DNA of 64,000 bases from Variovorax ginsengisoli (GTDB lineage Bacteria; Pseudomonadota; Gammaproteobacteria; Burkholderiales; Burkholderiaceae_C): contig NZ_JAUJZH010000031.1 in assembly GCF_030486595.1 (NCBI RefSeq), positions 24,236 through 88,235 on the forward strand. The letters run 5' to 3'. A program made the position numbers and the translations under genes. Positions within the stretch are counted from its first letter, which is position 1. Each line of letters begins with the position of its first letter. The notes under the pieces were generated by a model. The model worked only from the letters and a program-made list of their open reading frames with translations, ran no database searches and was not told where the DNA came from. This document shows, one piece after another, positions 52,573-61,460 of the stretch.

Positions 52573-53442
52573 ATGGCCCGCATCACCGCATCCGTCTACA
52601 CCTCGCACGTGCCCGCCATCGGCGCCGCGCTCGACCTCGGCAAATCGCACGAGCCCTACTGGCAGCCGCTGTTCGCGGGCTACGACTTCTCCAAGCAGTG
52701 GATGAAGGACAACAAGCCCGACGTCATCTTCCTGGTCTACAACGACCACGCGACGGCCTTCAGCCTGGACATGATCCCGACCTTCGCGATCGGCACCGCC
52801 GACTCGTACCAGCCGGCCGACGAAGGCTGGGGCCCGCGCCCGGTGCCGACCGTCATCGGCCACGCGCCGCTGGCCTCCCACATCGCGCAGAGCGTGATCC
52901 AGCAGGACTTCGACCTCACCATCGTCAACAAGATGGACGTCGACCACGGGCTCACGGTGCCGCTGTCGCTGATGTGCGGCCAGCCCCCGCAGTCCGACTT
53001 CCGCTGGCCCTGCCCGGTGATCCCCTTCGCGGTCAACGTGGTGCAGTACCCGGTGCCGAGCGGCCGCCGCTGCTTCATGCTGGGCCAGGCGATTCGCCGC
53101 GCTGTCGAGTCCTACGACGAGGACATCAATGTCCACATCTGGGGCACCGGCGGCATGAGCCATCAGCTGCAGGGTCCGCGCGCCGGCCTGATCAACGCCG
53201 AGTGGGACAACAAGTTCCTCGACCGCCTGATCGCCGACCCCGACGGCCTCTCGAAGGTGCCGCACATCGACTACGTGCGCGAAGCCGGCTCCGAGGGCAT
53301 CGAGCTCGTGATGTGGCTGATCGCACGCGGCGCGATGGCCGACGTCGCCGGCGGCAAGCCGCCCAAGGTGGCGCACCGCTTCTTCCATGTTCCCGCGTCC
53401 AACACGGCCGTGGGCCACCTCATCCTGGAGAACCAACAATGA
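52573..53442 (+). CDS. ligB: Protocatechuate 4,5-dioxygenase beta (catalytic) subunit
   Basis: 289 aa, class III extradiol dioxygenase. Fe(II) ligands: His12 (YTSHVPAIG), His59 (VYNDHATAF) and a Glu in GSEGIEL (about 241-244). The catalytic His197 is in GGMSHQLQGPRAG. It adds dioxygen across C4-C5 of protocatechuate, giving 4-carboxy-2-hydroxymuconate-6-semialdehyde. Overlaps the ligC start by 4 nt. Closely matches LigB/PmdB in length and motifs. Confidence 0.97.
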   Translation: MARITASVYTSHVPAIGAALDLGKSHEPYWQPLFAGYDFSKQWMKDNKPDVIFLVYNDHATAFSLDMIPTFAIGTADSYQPADEGWGPRPVPTVIGHAPLASHIAQSVIQQDFDLTIVNKMDVDHGLTVPLSLMCGQPPQSDFRWPCPVIPFAVNVVQYPVPSGRRCFMLGQAIRRAVESYDEDINVHIWGTGGMSHQLQGPRAGLINAEWDNKFLDRLIADPDGLSKVPHIDYVREAGSEGIELVMWLIARGAMADVAGGKPPKVAHRFFHVPASNTAVGHLILENQQ

Positions 53443-54395
53443 CCAAGACCATCAAGGTTGCCCTCGCCGGTGCCGGCGCCTTCGGCATCAAGCACCTCGA
53501 CGGCATCAAGAAGATCGACGGCGTCGAAGTCGTCTCGCTGGTCAGCCGCGAACTCGACAAGACCCGAGAAGTGGCGGCCAAGTACGGCATCGGCCATGTC
53601 ACGACCGACCTCGCCGAATCGCTGGCGCTGAAGGAGGTCGACGCCGTCATCCTCTGCACGCCGACCCAGATGCACGCCTCGCAGAGCATCGCGGCGCTCA
53701 AGGCCGGCAAGCACGTGCAGGTCGAGATCCCGCTGGCGGATTCGCTCAAGGACGCGCAGGCCGTGGTCGACCTGCAGAAGCAGACCGGGCTGGTCGCGAT
53801 GTGCGGCCACACGCGCCGCTTCAACCCCAGCCACCAGTGGGTGCACAAGAAGATCAAGGCCGGCGAGTTCAACATCCAGCAGATGGACGTGCAGACCTAC
53901 TTCTTCCGCCGCACCAACATGAACGCGCTGGGCCAGGCGCGCAGCTGGACCGACCACCTGCTGTGGCACCACGCCGCGCACACGGTCGACCTGTTCGCCT
54001 ACCAGGCCGGCAGCCCGATCGTGAAGGCCAATGCGGTGCAGGGCCCGATCCACCCGACCCTGGGCATCGCGATGGACATGTCGATCCAGCTGCAGGCGGC
54101 CAACGGCGCGATCTGCACGCTGTCGCTGTCCTTCAACAACGACGGCCCGCTCGGCACCTTCTTCCGCTACATCGGCGACACCGGCACCTACATCGCGCGC
54201 TACGACGATCTGTTCACCGGCAAGGAAGAAGCGATCGACGTCTCGAAGGTGGACGTGTCGATGAACGGCATCGAGCTGCAGGACCGCGAGTTCTTCGCCG
54301 CGATCCGCGAAGGCCGCGAGCCGAATTCGAGCGTGGCGCAGGTGCTGCCCTGCTACCAGGTTCTGCAGCAGCTCGAACAGCAGCTGCAGAGCTGA
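53439..54395 (+). CDS. ligC: 4-carboxy-2-hydroxymuconate-6-semialdehyde dehydrogenase
   Basis: 318 aa, Gfo/Idh/MocA-fold dehydrogenase (LigC/PmdC type). NADP-binding KVALAGAGAFGIKHLDGIKK, CTPTQMHASQSIAAL, GKHVQVEIPLADSLKDAQ and CGHTRRFNPSHQWVHKKI, then WHHAAHTVDLFAYQAG. It oxidises the hemiacetal form of the ring-cleavage product to 2-pyrone-4,6-dicarboxylate. ATGA overlap with ligB. Last enzyme of the core pathway in gene order. Confidence 0.95.
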   Translation: MTKTIKVALAGAGAFGIKHLDGIKKIDGVEVVSLVSRELDKTREVAAKYGIGHVTTDLAESLALKEVDAVILCTPTQMHASQSIAALKAGKHVQVEIPLADSLKDAQAVVDLQKQTGLVAMCGHTRRFNPSHQWVHKKIKAGEFNIQQMDVQTYFFRRTNMNALGQARSWTDHLLWHHAAHTVDLFAYQAGSPIVKANAVQGPIHPTLGIAMDMSIQLQAANGAICTLSLSFNNDGPLGTFFRYIGDTGTYIARYDDLFTGKEEAIDVSKVDVSMNGIELQDREFFAAIREGREPNSSVAQVLPCYQVLQQLEQQLQS

Positions 54396-54403
54396 GCCAC
54401 GCC

Positions 54404-55411
54404 ATGCACACGCGTCAACTCGGCCCCTTCTCGGTCAGCGCGATCGGCCTCGGCTGCATGAACCTGAGCCATGCCTATGGCGTGCCGCCGTCGGCGGAGC
54501 AGGGCGAGCGGCTGCTGCTGGCGGCGCTGGATGCCGGCGTGACCTTGTTCGATACTGCGGCGCTGTATGGCTTCGGGGCCAACGAGCAGTTGGTCGGACG
54601 GGTGTTGAAGCCGCACCGCAGCGCCTTCACGCTGGCCAGCAAGGGCGGCATGGCGGGTGTGCGCGGCGACGATGGCACGCTGCGCCGCGTGATCGACGGC
54701 CGCCTGGCCACCTTGCGCCGCAACTGCGAAGACAGCCTGCGGAACCTGCAGACCGAGGTCATCGATCTCTACTACCTGCATCGCTGGGACAAGTCGGTGC
54801 CGATCGAGGACTCGGTCGGCGAGATGTCGCGCCTGGTCGAAGAAGGCAAGGTGCGCGCGCTGGGTCTGTCGGAGGTCTCGGCCGCCACGTTGCGCCGCGC
54901 GCATGCGGTGCACCCGATCGCCGCGGTCCAGAACGAATATTCGCTCTGGAGCCGCAACACCGAGATCGGCGTGCTCGATGCCTGCCGCGAGCTGGGTACT
55001 GCGCTGGTGGCCTTCAGTCCGCTGGCGCGCGGCTTCCTGTGCGACGTGCTGCACGACGTGTCGACGCTCGACGCCAAGGACATCCGGCGCGCGATGCCAC
55101 GCTTCTCGCCCGAGAACTACGCGCGCAACCTGGCGCTGCTGCCGGCCTACAAGGCGCTGGCGAAAGAGGCCGGCTGCACGCCGGCGCAGCTGGCACTGGC
55201 CTGGCTGCTGTCGCGCGGCGAGCATGTCATCCCGATTCCCGGCACGACCAGTCTCGCCCACCTGAATGAAGACCTGCAGGCCGAGCAGGTCCGGCTGTCG
55301 CCCGAACTGGTTGCGCGGGTCGACGCGGTGATCAACCAGCGCACCGTGAGCGGTGCGCGCTATGGCGCGCAGAGCAGCACCGAGGTGGATACCGAGGTGT
55401 TCGAGGACTGA
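54404..55411 (+). CDS. Aldo/keto reductase
   Basis: 335 aa. The AKR tetrad is visible: Asp in TLFDTAALYGFGANEQLVG (with the Tyr), Lys in TLASKGGMAG and His in DLYYLHRWDK. IGLGCMNLSHAYGVPPS starts the barrel, as in YakC-type AKRs. VQNEYSLWSRNTEIGVLDACRELG and a C-terminal cofactor region IPIPGTTSLAHLNEDL confirm the family. It begins 8 nt after ligC, so it is the last gene of the operon. It might reduce an aromatic aldehyde upstream of protocatechuate; not essential to the core pathway. Confidence 0.88.
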   Translation: MHTRQLGPFSVSAIGLGCMNLSHAYGVPPSAEQGERLLLAALDAGVTLFDTAALYGFGANEQLVGRVLKPHRSAFTLASKGGMAGVRGDDGTLRRVIDGRLATLRRNCEDSLRNLQTEVIDLYYLHRWDKSVPIEDSVGEMSRLVEEGKVRALGLSEVSAATLRRAHAVHPIAAVQNEYSLWSRNTEIGVLDACRELGTALVAFSPLARGFLCDVLHDVSTLDAKDIRRAMPRFSPENYARNLALLPAYKALAKEAGCTPAQLALAWLLSRGEHVIPIPGTTSLAHLNEDLQAEQVRLSPELVARVDAVINQRTVSGARYGAQSSTEVDTEVFED

Positions 55412-55427
55412 GAGGCGAGCTGGCCGA

Positions 55428-56234
55428 TCAGCCGGCCAGCACCTCTCGCCAAAGCTCACGCGCCCGCGCCTGATAGCTGCGCGTCGCCTCGATCAGCGCC
55501 CGCCGCGGCGCGCCGGGCTGGATCGCCTCGGGCAGCAGCGGATCGCGCACGATGCCGCGGATCACCGTGCGCCCCACCAGCAGCGTCTCGCGGGCCGCCG
55601 CCTCGGGCGCCAGGCGCGGCAGGCGCGCGTTGCTGTCCTCGATCAGCTTCAATGCGCCGCGATAGGCGGCGGACAGTGCCTCAACGTCCCACAGCGCCCG
55701 CATTCGCGCAGCGGCATCGGCGTCGAAGCCGCTGCCGCCGAACACCAGGCTGCCCGCCGCCAAGCCGAGCCGGGCCAGCGCCGCGCGCATCGCCTCGGCG
55801 CCGCCGTCGAGGTTGTCGGGCCGCACCGAGAGGCCCGCGGCCAGCGTGCGAAACCCGTTCAGGTCGAGCGCCCGCAGGTGGTGCCGCCAGGCGGTCTTGT
55901 CGCTGCGCGGCACGTCGCCGTCATGCACCAGCAGCCAGCCGCCGGCCCAATGGCCCATCCGGCTCTCCTTCTCGAACCAGTGCTGCACCTCGTAGTGCAC
56001 CGAGTTGCCCAGCAGCTGCACGGCATAGCAGCCGCGTCCGGTCTTGACGATCCGATCCTGGCCCAGCAGGCGCGTCAGCGCCACCCGCACGCTGGGCGTG
56101 CTGAGTCCCATGATCTCGCCCGCGCGCGCGAGCGTCTGCACCGTCATGTGCGGCTCGGGATGGGTGATCAGCAGGTCGAGCACCAGGTCCGCAGCCGAAG
56201 GTTCGCCTTCTTCGATGTTATGAATTATGTCCAT
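55428..56234 (-). CDS. PaaX-family transcriptional regulator
   Basis: 268 aa. The N-terminal winged HTH is in DLVLDLLITHPEPHMTVQTLARAGEIMGLSTPSVRVALTRLLGQDRI, followed by the central PaaX-like region WRHHLRALDLNGFRTLAAGLSVRPDN and a C-terminal helical domain. PaaX proteins sense acyl-CoA thioesters (phenylacetyl-CoA in the classic case). It is divergent from the crotonase/CoA-synthetase/ABC operon, with 74 nt between containing an inverted repeat, and so probably represses it until the CoA ester forms. Confidence 0.87.
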   Translation of the reverse strand: MDIIHNIEEGEPSAADLVLDLLITHPEPHMTVQTLARAGEIMGLSTPSVRVALTRLLGQDRIVKTGRGCYAVQLLGNSVHYEVQHWFEKESRMGHWAGGWLLVHDGDVPRSDKTAWRHHLRALDLNGFRTLAAGLSVRPDNLDGGAEAMRAALARLGLAAGSLVFGGSGFDADAAARMRALWDVEALSAAYRGALKLIEDSNARLPRLAPEAAARETLLVGRTVIRGIVRDPLLPEAIQPGAPRRALIEATRSYQARARELWREVLAG

Positions 56235-56282
56235 CTAGGTGAAAACGTGTAATCTTTCTTATTCTGCCGTCTATATCATTTT

Positions 56283-56298
56283 CATTGAAATATCAATG
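56283..56298. promoter_or_regulatory. Inverted repeat, candidate PaaX-type operator
   Basis: CATTGA-AATA-TCAATG is a perfect inverted repeat in the short, AT-rich spacer between the PaaX-type gene (start 56234) and the crotonase (start 56309). It lies just before the crotonase ribosome site, an ideal repression position. Confidence 0.55.
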
Positions 56299-56308
56299 GA
56301 GAAAGCGA

Positions 56309-57091
56309 ATGGCGGGTTCTTTCATCCGTACCGAGGTCGACGGCCCAGTGTGCACGATCATCCTGGACCGCCCCGCGGTGCGCAACGCGGTCGACGGCCC
56401 GATGGCGATCGATCTGCGCCGCGCCTTCGAAGCCTTCGAGGCCGACGACACGCAGCAGGTGGCGGTGCTGTGGGGTGCCGGCGGCCATTTCTGCGCCGGT
56501 GCCGACCTGAGCGCCGTCGGCGATCCTTCACGCCGCCACGAGCTCGATCCCCAGGGCGGCGGCAGCGGGCCGATGGGCCCCTCCCGCATGGCGCTGTCCA
56601 AGCCGCTGATCGCCGCGGTCAGCGGCTATGCCGTGGCCGGCGGCCTCGAACTCGCGCTGCTGGCCGACCTGCGGGTGGTCGAACGCGATGCGGTGTTCGG
56701 CGTCTTCTGCCGCCGCTGGGGCGTGCCGCTGATCGATGGCGGCACGGTGCGGCTGCCGCGCATCGTCGGCATGGGCCGGGCGCTCGACATGATCCTGACC
56801 GGCCGCCCAGTGGGGGCCGAAGAAGCGTTCGCGATGGGGCTGGCCAGCCGCCTGGTCGACCCAGGCACTGCGCGCGAGGCCGCCGAGGCCCTGGCGCGCG
56901 AGATCGCTGACTTCCCGCGCCGCTGCATGCTGGCCGATCGCGCGTCGGCCTATGGCCAGTGGGATCTCCCGCTGGCAGAGGCGCTGCGCGCCGAAGGCGC
57001 CCAAGGCGTTCCGGTGGTGTTCGAGGAAGCCGTGGCGGGCGCCGCCCGCTTCGTCCAGGGCGCCGGCCGCCACGGCAGCTTTGGCAAATAG
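56309..57091 (+). CDS. Enoyl-CoA hydratase/isomerase (crotonase) family protein
   Basis: 260 aa from the ATG at 56309 (GGAGAA ribosome site); an ATG at 56285 is less well supported. Crotonase fold: TIILDRPAVRNAVDGP, the oxyanion-hole GGHFCAGADL, and SGYAVAGGLELALLADLRV with Glu114. The second catalytic Glu of true hydratases (in FGxPE) is Cys134 here (FGVFCRRWGVPLIDGG); Asp143 precedes the GG. The activity may therefore differ from simple hydration. It leads an operon with a CoA synthetase and a LIV importer. Confidence 0.85.
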   Translation: MAGSFIRTEVDGPVCTIILDRPAVRNAVDGPMAIDLRRAFEAFEADDTQQVAVLWGAGGHFCAGADLSAVGDPSRRHELDPQGGGSGPMGPSRMALSKPLIAAVSGYAVAGGLELALLADLRVVERDAVFGVFCRRWGVPLIDGGTVRLPRIVGMGRALDMILTGRPVGAEEAFAMGLASRLVDPGTAREAAEALAREIADFPRRCMLADRASAYGQWDLPLAEALRAEGAQGVPVVFEEAVAGAARFVQGAGRHGSFGK

Positions 57092-57101
57092 GAAGGCGAA
57101 C

Positions 57102-58652
57102 ATGGTCCCCACCACCCTCGATCTGATCCGCCGCGGCGCCGCCCAGCACGGGCCCCGCACCGCCCTCAGCTTCAACGGCCGCAGCCTGAGCTTCGCCGAG
57201 GTCGATGCGCTCAGCGCCCGGCTGGCCCACGCACTGCGCGCCCGCGGCGCCGAGCCCGGCACGCGCATCGCGCTGCTGGTCAACAACAGCCTCTACAGCG
57301 TGCCGCTCGACTTCGCCTGCGTGAAGGCGGCGCTCAACCGCGTCCCGCTCAATGCCCGGCTGTCACTGCCCGAGCACGTGCGCATGCTGCAGGACACCGG
57401 CTGCCGCCTGCTGGTGTTCGGGGCCGACCTCGCCGAGCGCGCCGCCGCACTGCGCGAGGCCCTGCCGGGCCTGGACTGCCATGGCCTCGATGCCAGCCTG
57501 CCCGGCGGCACCGACCTGATCGCCGCGGCCGCGCAGCAGCCGGCGCGCGACCCCGATCTTCAGGTGAGCGCCGACGACGTGATCCTGACCCTGTTCACCT
57601 CCGGCACCACCGGCACGCTCAAGGCCGCGCAGCACACGCAGGGCTCCTATGCCGCGATCTGCCGCAACGTGCTGCTGAACCTGCTGCCCGCGACGCCCGA
57701 CGACGCGATGCTGCATGCCGCCTCGCTGATCCACGCCAGCGGCGTCTTCGTGCTGCCCTTCTGGCTGCGCGGCGGCCGCACCGTGATCCTGCCGGGCTTC
57801 GAGCCCGAGTCCTTCCTGGCCGCGATCGAGCGCGAGCGCGCGACCGCGATCAACCTGGTGCCGACCATGCTGCAGATGCTGGTCGAGACGCCGGCCATGG
57901 CGACCTGCAAGGTCGATGCGCTGCGCTACGTGATCTACGGTGCGTCGCCGATGCCGCGCCCCGTGATCGAACGCGCAATGGCGCTCTGGGGCCAACACCG
58001 CTTCTGGCAGTACTACGGCCAGACCGAGGTGCCGCTGTGCCTCGCAGTGCTGCGGCCCGAAGACCACCATGGCGAGCGGCTGGGCGCCTGCGGCCAGCCT
58101 GCCATCGAGGTCGAAGTGCGGCTGCTCGACGAGTCCGGCCACGACGTGCCGCCGGGCCAGCCCGGCGAGATCGCGGTGCGCGCGCCGTCGGCGGTGGCCG
58201 GCTACCACGCTGCGCCCGAGCTCACGGCAGAGACCTTCAAGCCCGACGGCTGGGTGCTCACGCGCGACGTCGGCGTGTTCGACGAGCACGGCTTCCTGTT
58301 CCTCAAGGACCGCACCTCTGACATGATCGTCAGCGGCGGCTACAACGTCTATCCGCGCGAGGTCGAAGAGGCGCTGCTCGCCCATCCCGCCGTGCGCGAA
58401 TGCGCGGTCGTCGGCCTGCCCGACGACAAGTGGGTGGAGGCGGTCACCGCGGTGGTGGCGCTCGCGCCCGGCAATGCCGAAAGCGATGCGCTGGCGGCCG
58501 AGCTCATTGCACACGTCGCGGCCCGGCTGGCGTCCTACAAGAAGCCGCGGCGCGTGATCTTCACCGAGCAGATCCCGAAGACCGCGGTGGGCAAGCTCAA
58601 CCGCCGCGCCCTGCGCGATCGCCTGCGCGCCGCATCCGATCCGCCGGCCTAA
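57102..58652 (+). CDS. AMP-binding acyl-CoA synthetase
   Basis: 516 aa from the ATG at 57102, 10 nt after the crotonase. ANL-superfamily motifs: LFTSGTTGTLKAA (residues 165-177, with Leu in place of the usual Pro before Lys), YGASPMPRPV, WQYYGQTEVP, the hinge region VFDEHGFLFLKDRTSDMIVSGG, and the C-terminal catalytic Lys498 in IPKTAVGKLNRRAL. It activates a carboxylic acid as its CoA thioester, in line with the PaaX-type regulator that would sense such an ester. The acid may be aromatic or branched; not determined. Confidence 0.9.
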   Translation: MVPTTLDLIRRGAAQHGPRTALSFNGRSLSFAEVDALSARLAHALRARGAEPGTRIALLVNNSLYSVPLDFACVKAALNRVPLNARLSLPEHVRMLQDTGCRLLVFGADLAERAAALREALPGLDCHGLDASLPGGTDLIAAAAQQPARDPDLQVSADDVILTLFTSGTTGTLKAAQHTQGSYAAICRNVLLNLLPATPDDAMLHAASLIHASGVFVLPFWLRGGRTVILPGFEPESFLAAIERERATAINLVPTMLQMLVETPAMATCKVDALRYVIYGASPMPRPVIERAMALWGQHRFWQYYGQTEVPLCLAVLRPEDHHGERLGACGQPAIEVEVRLLDESGHDVPPGQPGEIAVRAPSAVAGYHAAPELTAETFKPDGWVLTRDVGVFDEHGFLFLKDRTSDMIVSGGYNVYPREVEEALLAHPAVRECAVVGLPDDKWVEAVTAVVALAPGNAESDALAAELIAHVAARLASYKKPRRVIFTEQIPKTAVGKLNRRALRDRLRAASDPPA

Positions 58653-58736
58653 AGCGCGGCCGGTCGGCGCGGAACAAGAGACGGCAGAAGCCGTCCGCCG
58701 CCACACCGAACTGTCACACCACCCAGGGAGAGAACC

Positions 58737-59945
58737 ATGCAGACACGCGACATTCGAAGGGCCGGCCGCTGGCTGGCCGTGGCCGTCCTCGCAGGCAGCG
58801 CCCTGCTGGCGCAGGCCCAGAAGCGCTACGACCCCGGCGCCACCGACACCACGATCAAGATCGGCAACACCATGCCGTACTCCGGGCCGGCCTCGGTCTA
58901 CGGCACCGTGGGCAAGAGCGCAGCCGCCTACTTCCGCAAGGTCAACGCCGAGGGCGGCATCGGCGGCCGCAAGATCGAGTTCATCTCGCTCGACGACGCC
59001 TACAGCCCGCCGGTGGCCGTGGAGCAGACCCGCAAGCTGGTCGAGCAGCAGAAGGTTCTGCTGATCTTCGGCCCGCTCGGCACGCCCACCAATGCAGCAA
59101 CGCAGAAGTACCTCAACATCAGGAAGGTGCCGCAGCTCTTCGTGAGCTCGGGTGCCGAGCGCTGGGGCGACCACCGCCAGTTCCCGTGGAGCATCGGCTT
59201 CAACCCCACCTACGTGACCGAAGGCCGCATCTACGCCGCCCACATCCTGGCCAGCCGGCCCGATGCCAAGGTGGCGGTGCTCTACCAGAACGACGAGTTC
59301 GGCAAGGACATCGTGCGCGGCTTCCTCGATGGCCTCGGCGACAAGGCCAGATCGGTGGTCGTGGCCCAGGCCAGCTACGAGGTCAGCGACCCCACGGTCG
59401 ACAGCCAGATCATCAGCCTCAGGAGCTCGGGCGCCGACACGCTGATGAACTTCTCGCAGACCAAGTTCGCGGCCCAGACCATCCGCAAGATGGCCGCGAT
59501 CGGCTGGAAGCCCGCGCACTACCTGACCAACGTGTCGAACTCGGTGGCGGCGGTGCTCAAGCCGGCCGGCGCCGAGCATGCGAAGGGGCTCCTCACCGCC
59601 ACCTACCTGCGCGATCCGAGCGATGGCCGCGACACGCCGGAGGGGCGCGACTTCGCGGCCTTCATGAAGCAGTACTACCCCGAGGGCGACCCGAACGACA
59701 CGCTCAACGTCACGGGCTACTCGATGGCGCAGGCGCTGGTGCAGCTGCTGACCCAGGCCGGCGACGACCTGACCCGCGCCAACCTCATGAAGCAGGCCGC
59801 GAGCCTCGACATGACCTTGCCGATGCTCTATCCGGGCATCCGCCTGAAGACCGGGCCCGACAACTTCTATCCGATCCGGCAGATGCAGCTGGTGCGCTTC
59901 GACGGCACCGGCTATGAGAAATTCGGCGACCTGCTCGGGCCGTGA
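58737..59945 (+). CDS. LIV-type ABC transporter substrate-binding protein
   Basis: 402 aa. Signal peptide MQTRDIRRAGRWLAVAVLAG to about AQA at residue 27. The mature receptor: TIKIGNTMPYSGPASVYGTVGKSAAAYF, NAEGGIGGRKIEFISLDDAYSPPVAVEQTRKLVE, VLLIFGPLGTPTNAATQ and VAVLYQNDEFGKDIVRGFLDGL. It heads the second importer of the window, with order receptor-LivG-LivF-LivH-LivM. Likely ligand: the acid activated by the upstream CoA synthetase. Confidence 0.93.
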   Translation: MQTRDIRRAGRWLAVAVLAGSALLAQAQKRYDPGATDTTIKIGNTMPYSGPASVYGTVGKSAAAYFRKVNAEGGIGGRKIEFISLDDAYSPPVAVEQTRKLVEQQKVLLIFGPLGTPTNAATQKYLNIRKVPQLFVSSGAERWGDHRQFPWSIGFNPTYVTEGRIYAAHILASRPDAKVAVLYQNDEFGKDIVRGFLDGLGDKARSVVVAQASYEVSDPTVDSQIISLRSSGADTLMNFSQTKFAAQTIRKMAAIGWKPAHYLTNVSNSVAAVLKPAGAEHAKGLLTATYLRDPSDGRDTPEGRDFAAFMKQYYPEGDPNDTLNVTGYSMAQALVQLLTQAGDDLTRANLMKQAASLDMTLPMLYPGIRLKTGPDNFYPIRQMQLVRFDGTGYEKFGDLLGP

Positions 59946-60739
59946 ACACGCCTTCAACCGGCGCGCCGCTGCTGCGCGTGCAGGCGGTGACGGTGCGCTT
60001 CGGCGGCATCGTGGCGCTCGATGCGGTGTCGTTCAGCGTCGAGGCCGGCCAGATCTGCGGCCTGATCGGTCCCAACGGCGCCGGCAAGAGCACCGTCTTC
60101 AATTGCCTCTCGCGCATCTACGACTGCGGCGCCGGAAGCATCGAGTTCGATGGCCGGCGCATCTCGACATTGCCGCGCCACCGCATGGCGGGCGAGGGCA
60201 TCGGCCGCACCTTCCAGAACCTCGCGCTGTTCGGCAGCATGAGCGTGCGCGAGAACCTGCTGGTCGGCTGCCATGGCCGGCAGCCGGCCGGCTTCGTGGG
60301 CGCCCTGCTGCGCCTGCCCGGCGAGCGACGCACGGAGCGCGAGGCGCAGGCGAGGGCGGACGAACTGCTGCGCTTCCTGGCGCTCGAAGACTGCGCCGAG
60401 CGCATCGTGGCCGACCTGCCCTTCGGCACCCAGAAGCGGGTCGAGCTCGGCCGCGCGCTCTGCGGCCGGCCGCGCCTGCTGCTGCTCGACGAGCCGGCCT
60501 GCGGGCTCAACCATGAAGAGCTCGAAGGCCTGGCCGCGCTGATCCGCGAGATCCGCGACCGGCTGGGCGTCACGGTGCTGCTGGTCGAGCACCACATGGG
60601 CCTGGTGATGGCGATCTCCGACCAGGTGGTGGTGCTGAACTTCGGCCGCAAGATCGCCGAGGGCCCGCCGGCCGCGGTGCGGCAGCACCCCGAGGTGATC
60701 CAGGCCTACCTGGGAGGCGCCCATGCCGATGCTGCTTGA
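59942..60739 (+). CDS. LIV-type ABC ATPase, LivG family
   Basis: 265 aa, GTG start at 59942 overlapping the receptor stop (GTGA). Walker A GPNGAGKST, GIGRTFQNLALF at the Q-loop, a divergent signature DLPFGTQKRVELGRAL, and Walker B LLLLDEPACGL. VTVLLVEHHMGLVM is the H-loop area. The tail overlaps LivF by 17 nt. First ATPase of the second importer. Confidence 0.94.
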   Translation: MNTPSTGAPLLRVQAVTVRFGGIVALDAVSFSVEAGQICGLIGPNGAGKSTVFNCLSRIYDCGAGSIEFDGRRISTLPRHRMAGEGIGRTFQNLALFGSMSVRENLLVGCHGRQPAGFVGALLRLPGERRTEREAQARADELLRFLALEDCAERIVADLPFGTQKRVELGRALCGRPRLLLLDEPACGLNHEELEGLAALIREIRDRLGVTVLLVEHHMGLVMAISDQVVVLNFGRKIAEGPPAAVRQHPEVIQAYLGGAHADAA

Positions 60740-61439
60740 AGTCGAGGGGCTGCATGCGGCCTATGGCGCGAGCCGCGTGCTGCACGGCATCGGCCTGTCG
60801 ATGCGGGCCGGCTCGGTCACCGCGCTGCTCGGCGCCAACGGCGCCGGCAAGACCACGACCCTGCGCGCGCTGTGCCAGATGGCTGTGCGCACCACGGGCA
60901 CGATCCGCATCGGCGGCGAGCGCGCCGACGGCCGGCCCACCGAGCGGATCGTGCGGCTCGGCGTCGCCCACGTGCCCGACGGCCGCGGCACCTTCCTTGC
61001 GTTGAGCACCGAGGAGAACCTGCGCCTGGGCGCCTACGGGCGGCGAGACCGCGCGGGCGTCGCCGAAGACTTCGAGCGGGTCTACGGCTACTTTCCGCGG
61101 CTCAGGGAACGCAGCGGCCAGCAGGCCGGAACCTTGTCCGGCGGCGAGCAGCAGATGCTGGCGATCGGCCGGGCACTGATGTCGCGGCCGCGCCTGCTGC
61201 TGCTCGACGAGCCCTCCTTCGGGCTCGCGCCGCTGGTCGTGCGCGACATCTTCGAGATCATGCGGCGCATCAACGCGGAGCAGGGCGTCTCGATCCTGCT
61301 GGTCGAGCAGAACGCCGCGCTGGCGCTCGACATCGCCGATTCGGTCTACCTCATGGAGAGCGGCCGCATCGTGCTGAACGGCACGCCGCAAGAGGTCCGC
61401 GGCAATGACGCGGTGCGCCGCGTGTACCTCGGCGGCTGA
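60723..61439 (+). CDS. LIV-type ABC ATPase, LivF family
   Basis: 238 aa. Walker A GANGAGKTT, VPDGRGTFLALSTEENLRLG, signature TLSGGEQQMLAIGRAL and Walker B LLLLDEPSFGLAP are intact. The 17-nt overlap with LivG puts the ATG inside the preceding frame, consistent with coupled synthesis. Paired ATPase of the second importer. Confidence 0.94.
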   Translation: MPMLLEVEGLHAAYGASRVLHGIGLSMRAGSVTALLGANGAGKTTTLRALCQMAVRTTGTIRIGGERADGRPTERIVRLGVAHVPDGRGTFLALSTEENLRLGAYGRRDRAGVAEDFERVYGYFPRLRERSGQQAGTLSGGEQQMLAIGRALMSRPRLLLLDEPSFGLAPLVVRDIFEIMRRINAEQGVSILLVEQNAALALDIADSVYLMESGRIVLNGTPQEVRGNDAVRRVYLGG

Positions 61440-61460
61440 GCACGAGCTCAAGGAGACAAC

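Noticed and set aside
56309..58652. Feruloyl-CoA hydratase/synthetase pair (ech/fcs)
   Set aside because: Tempting beside a protocatechuate operon, but the crotonase lacks the family's N-terminal signature and second Glu; left as unknown acid.
57363..59957. 864-aa antisense frame across the CoA synthetase and receptor genes
   Set aside because: Spans two well-supported genes on the other strand and has shadow-type composition.
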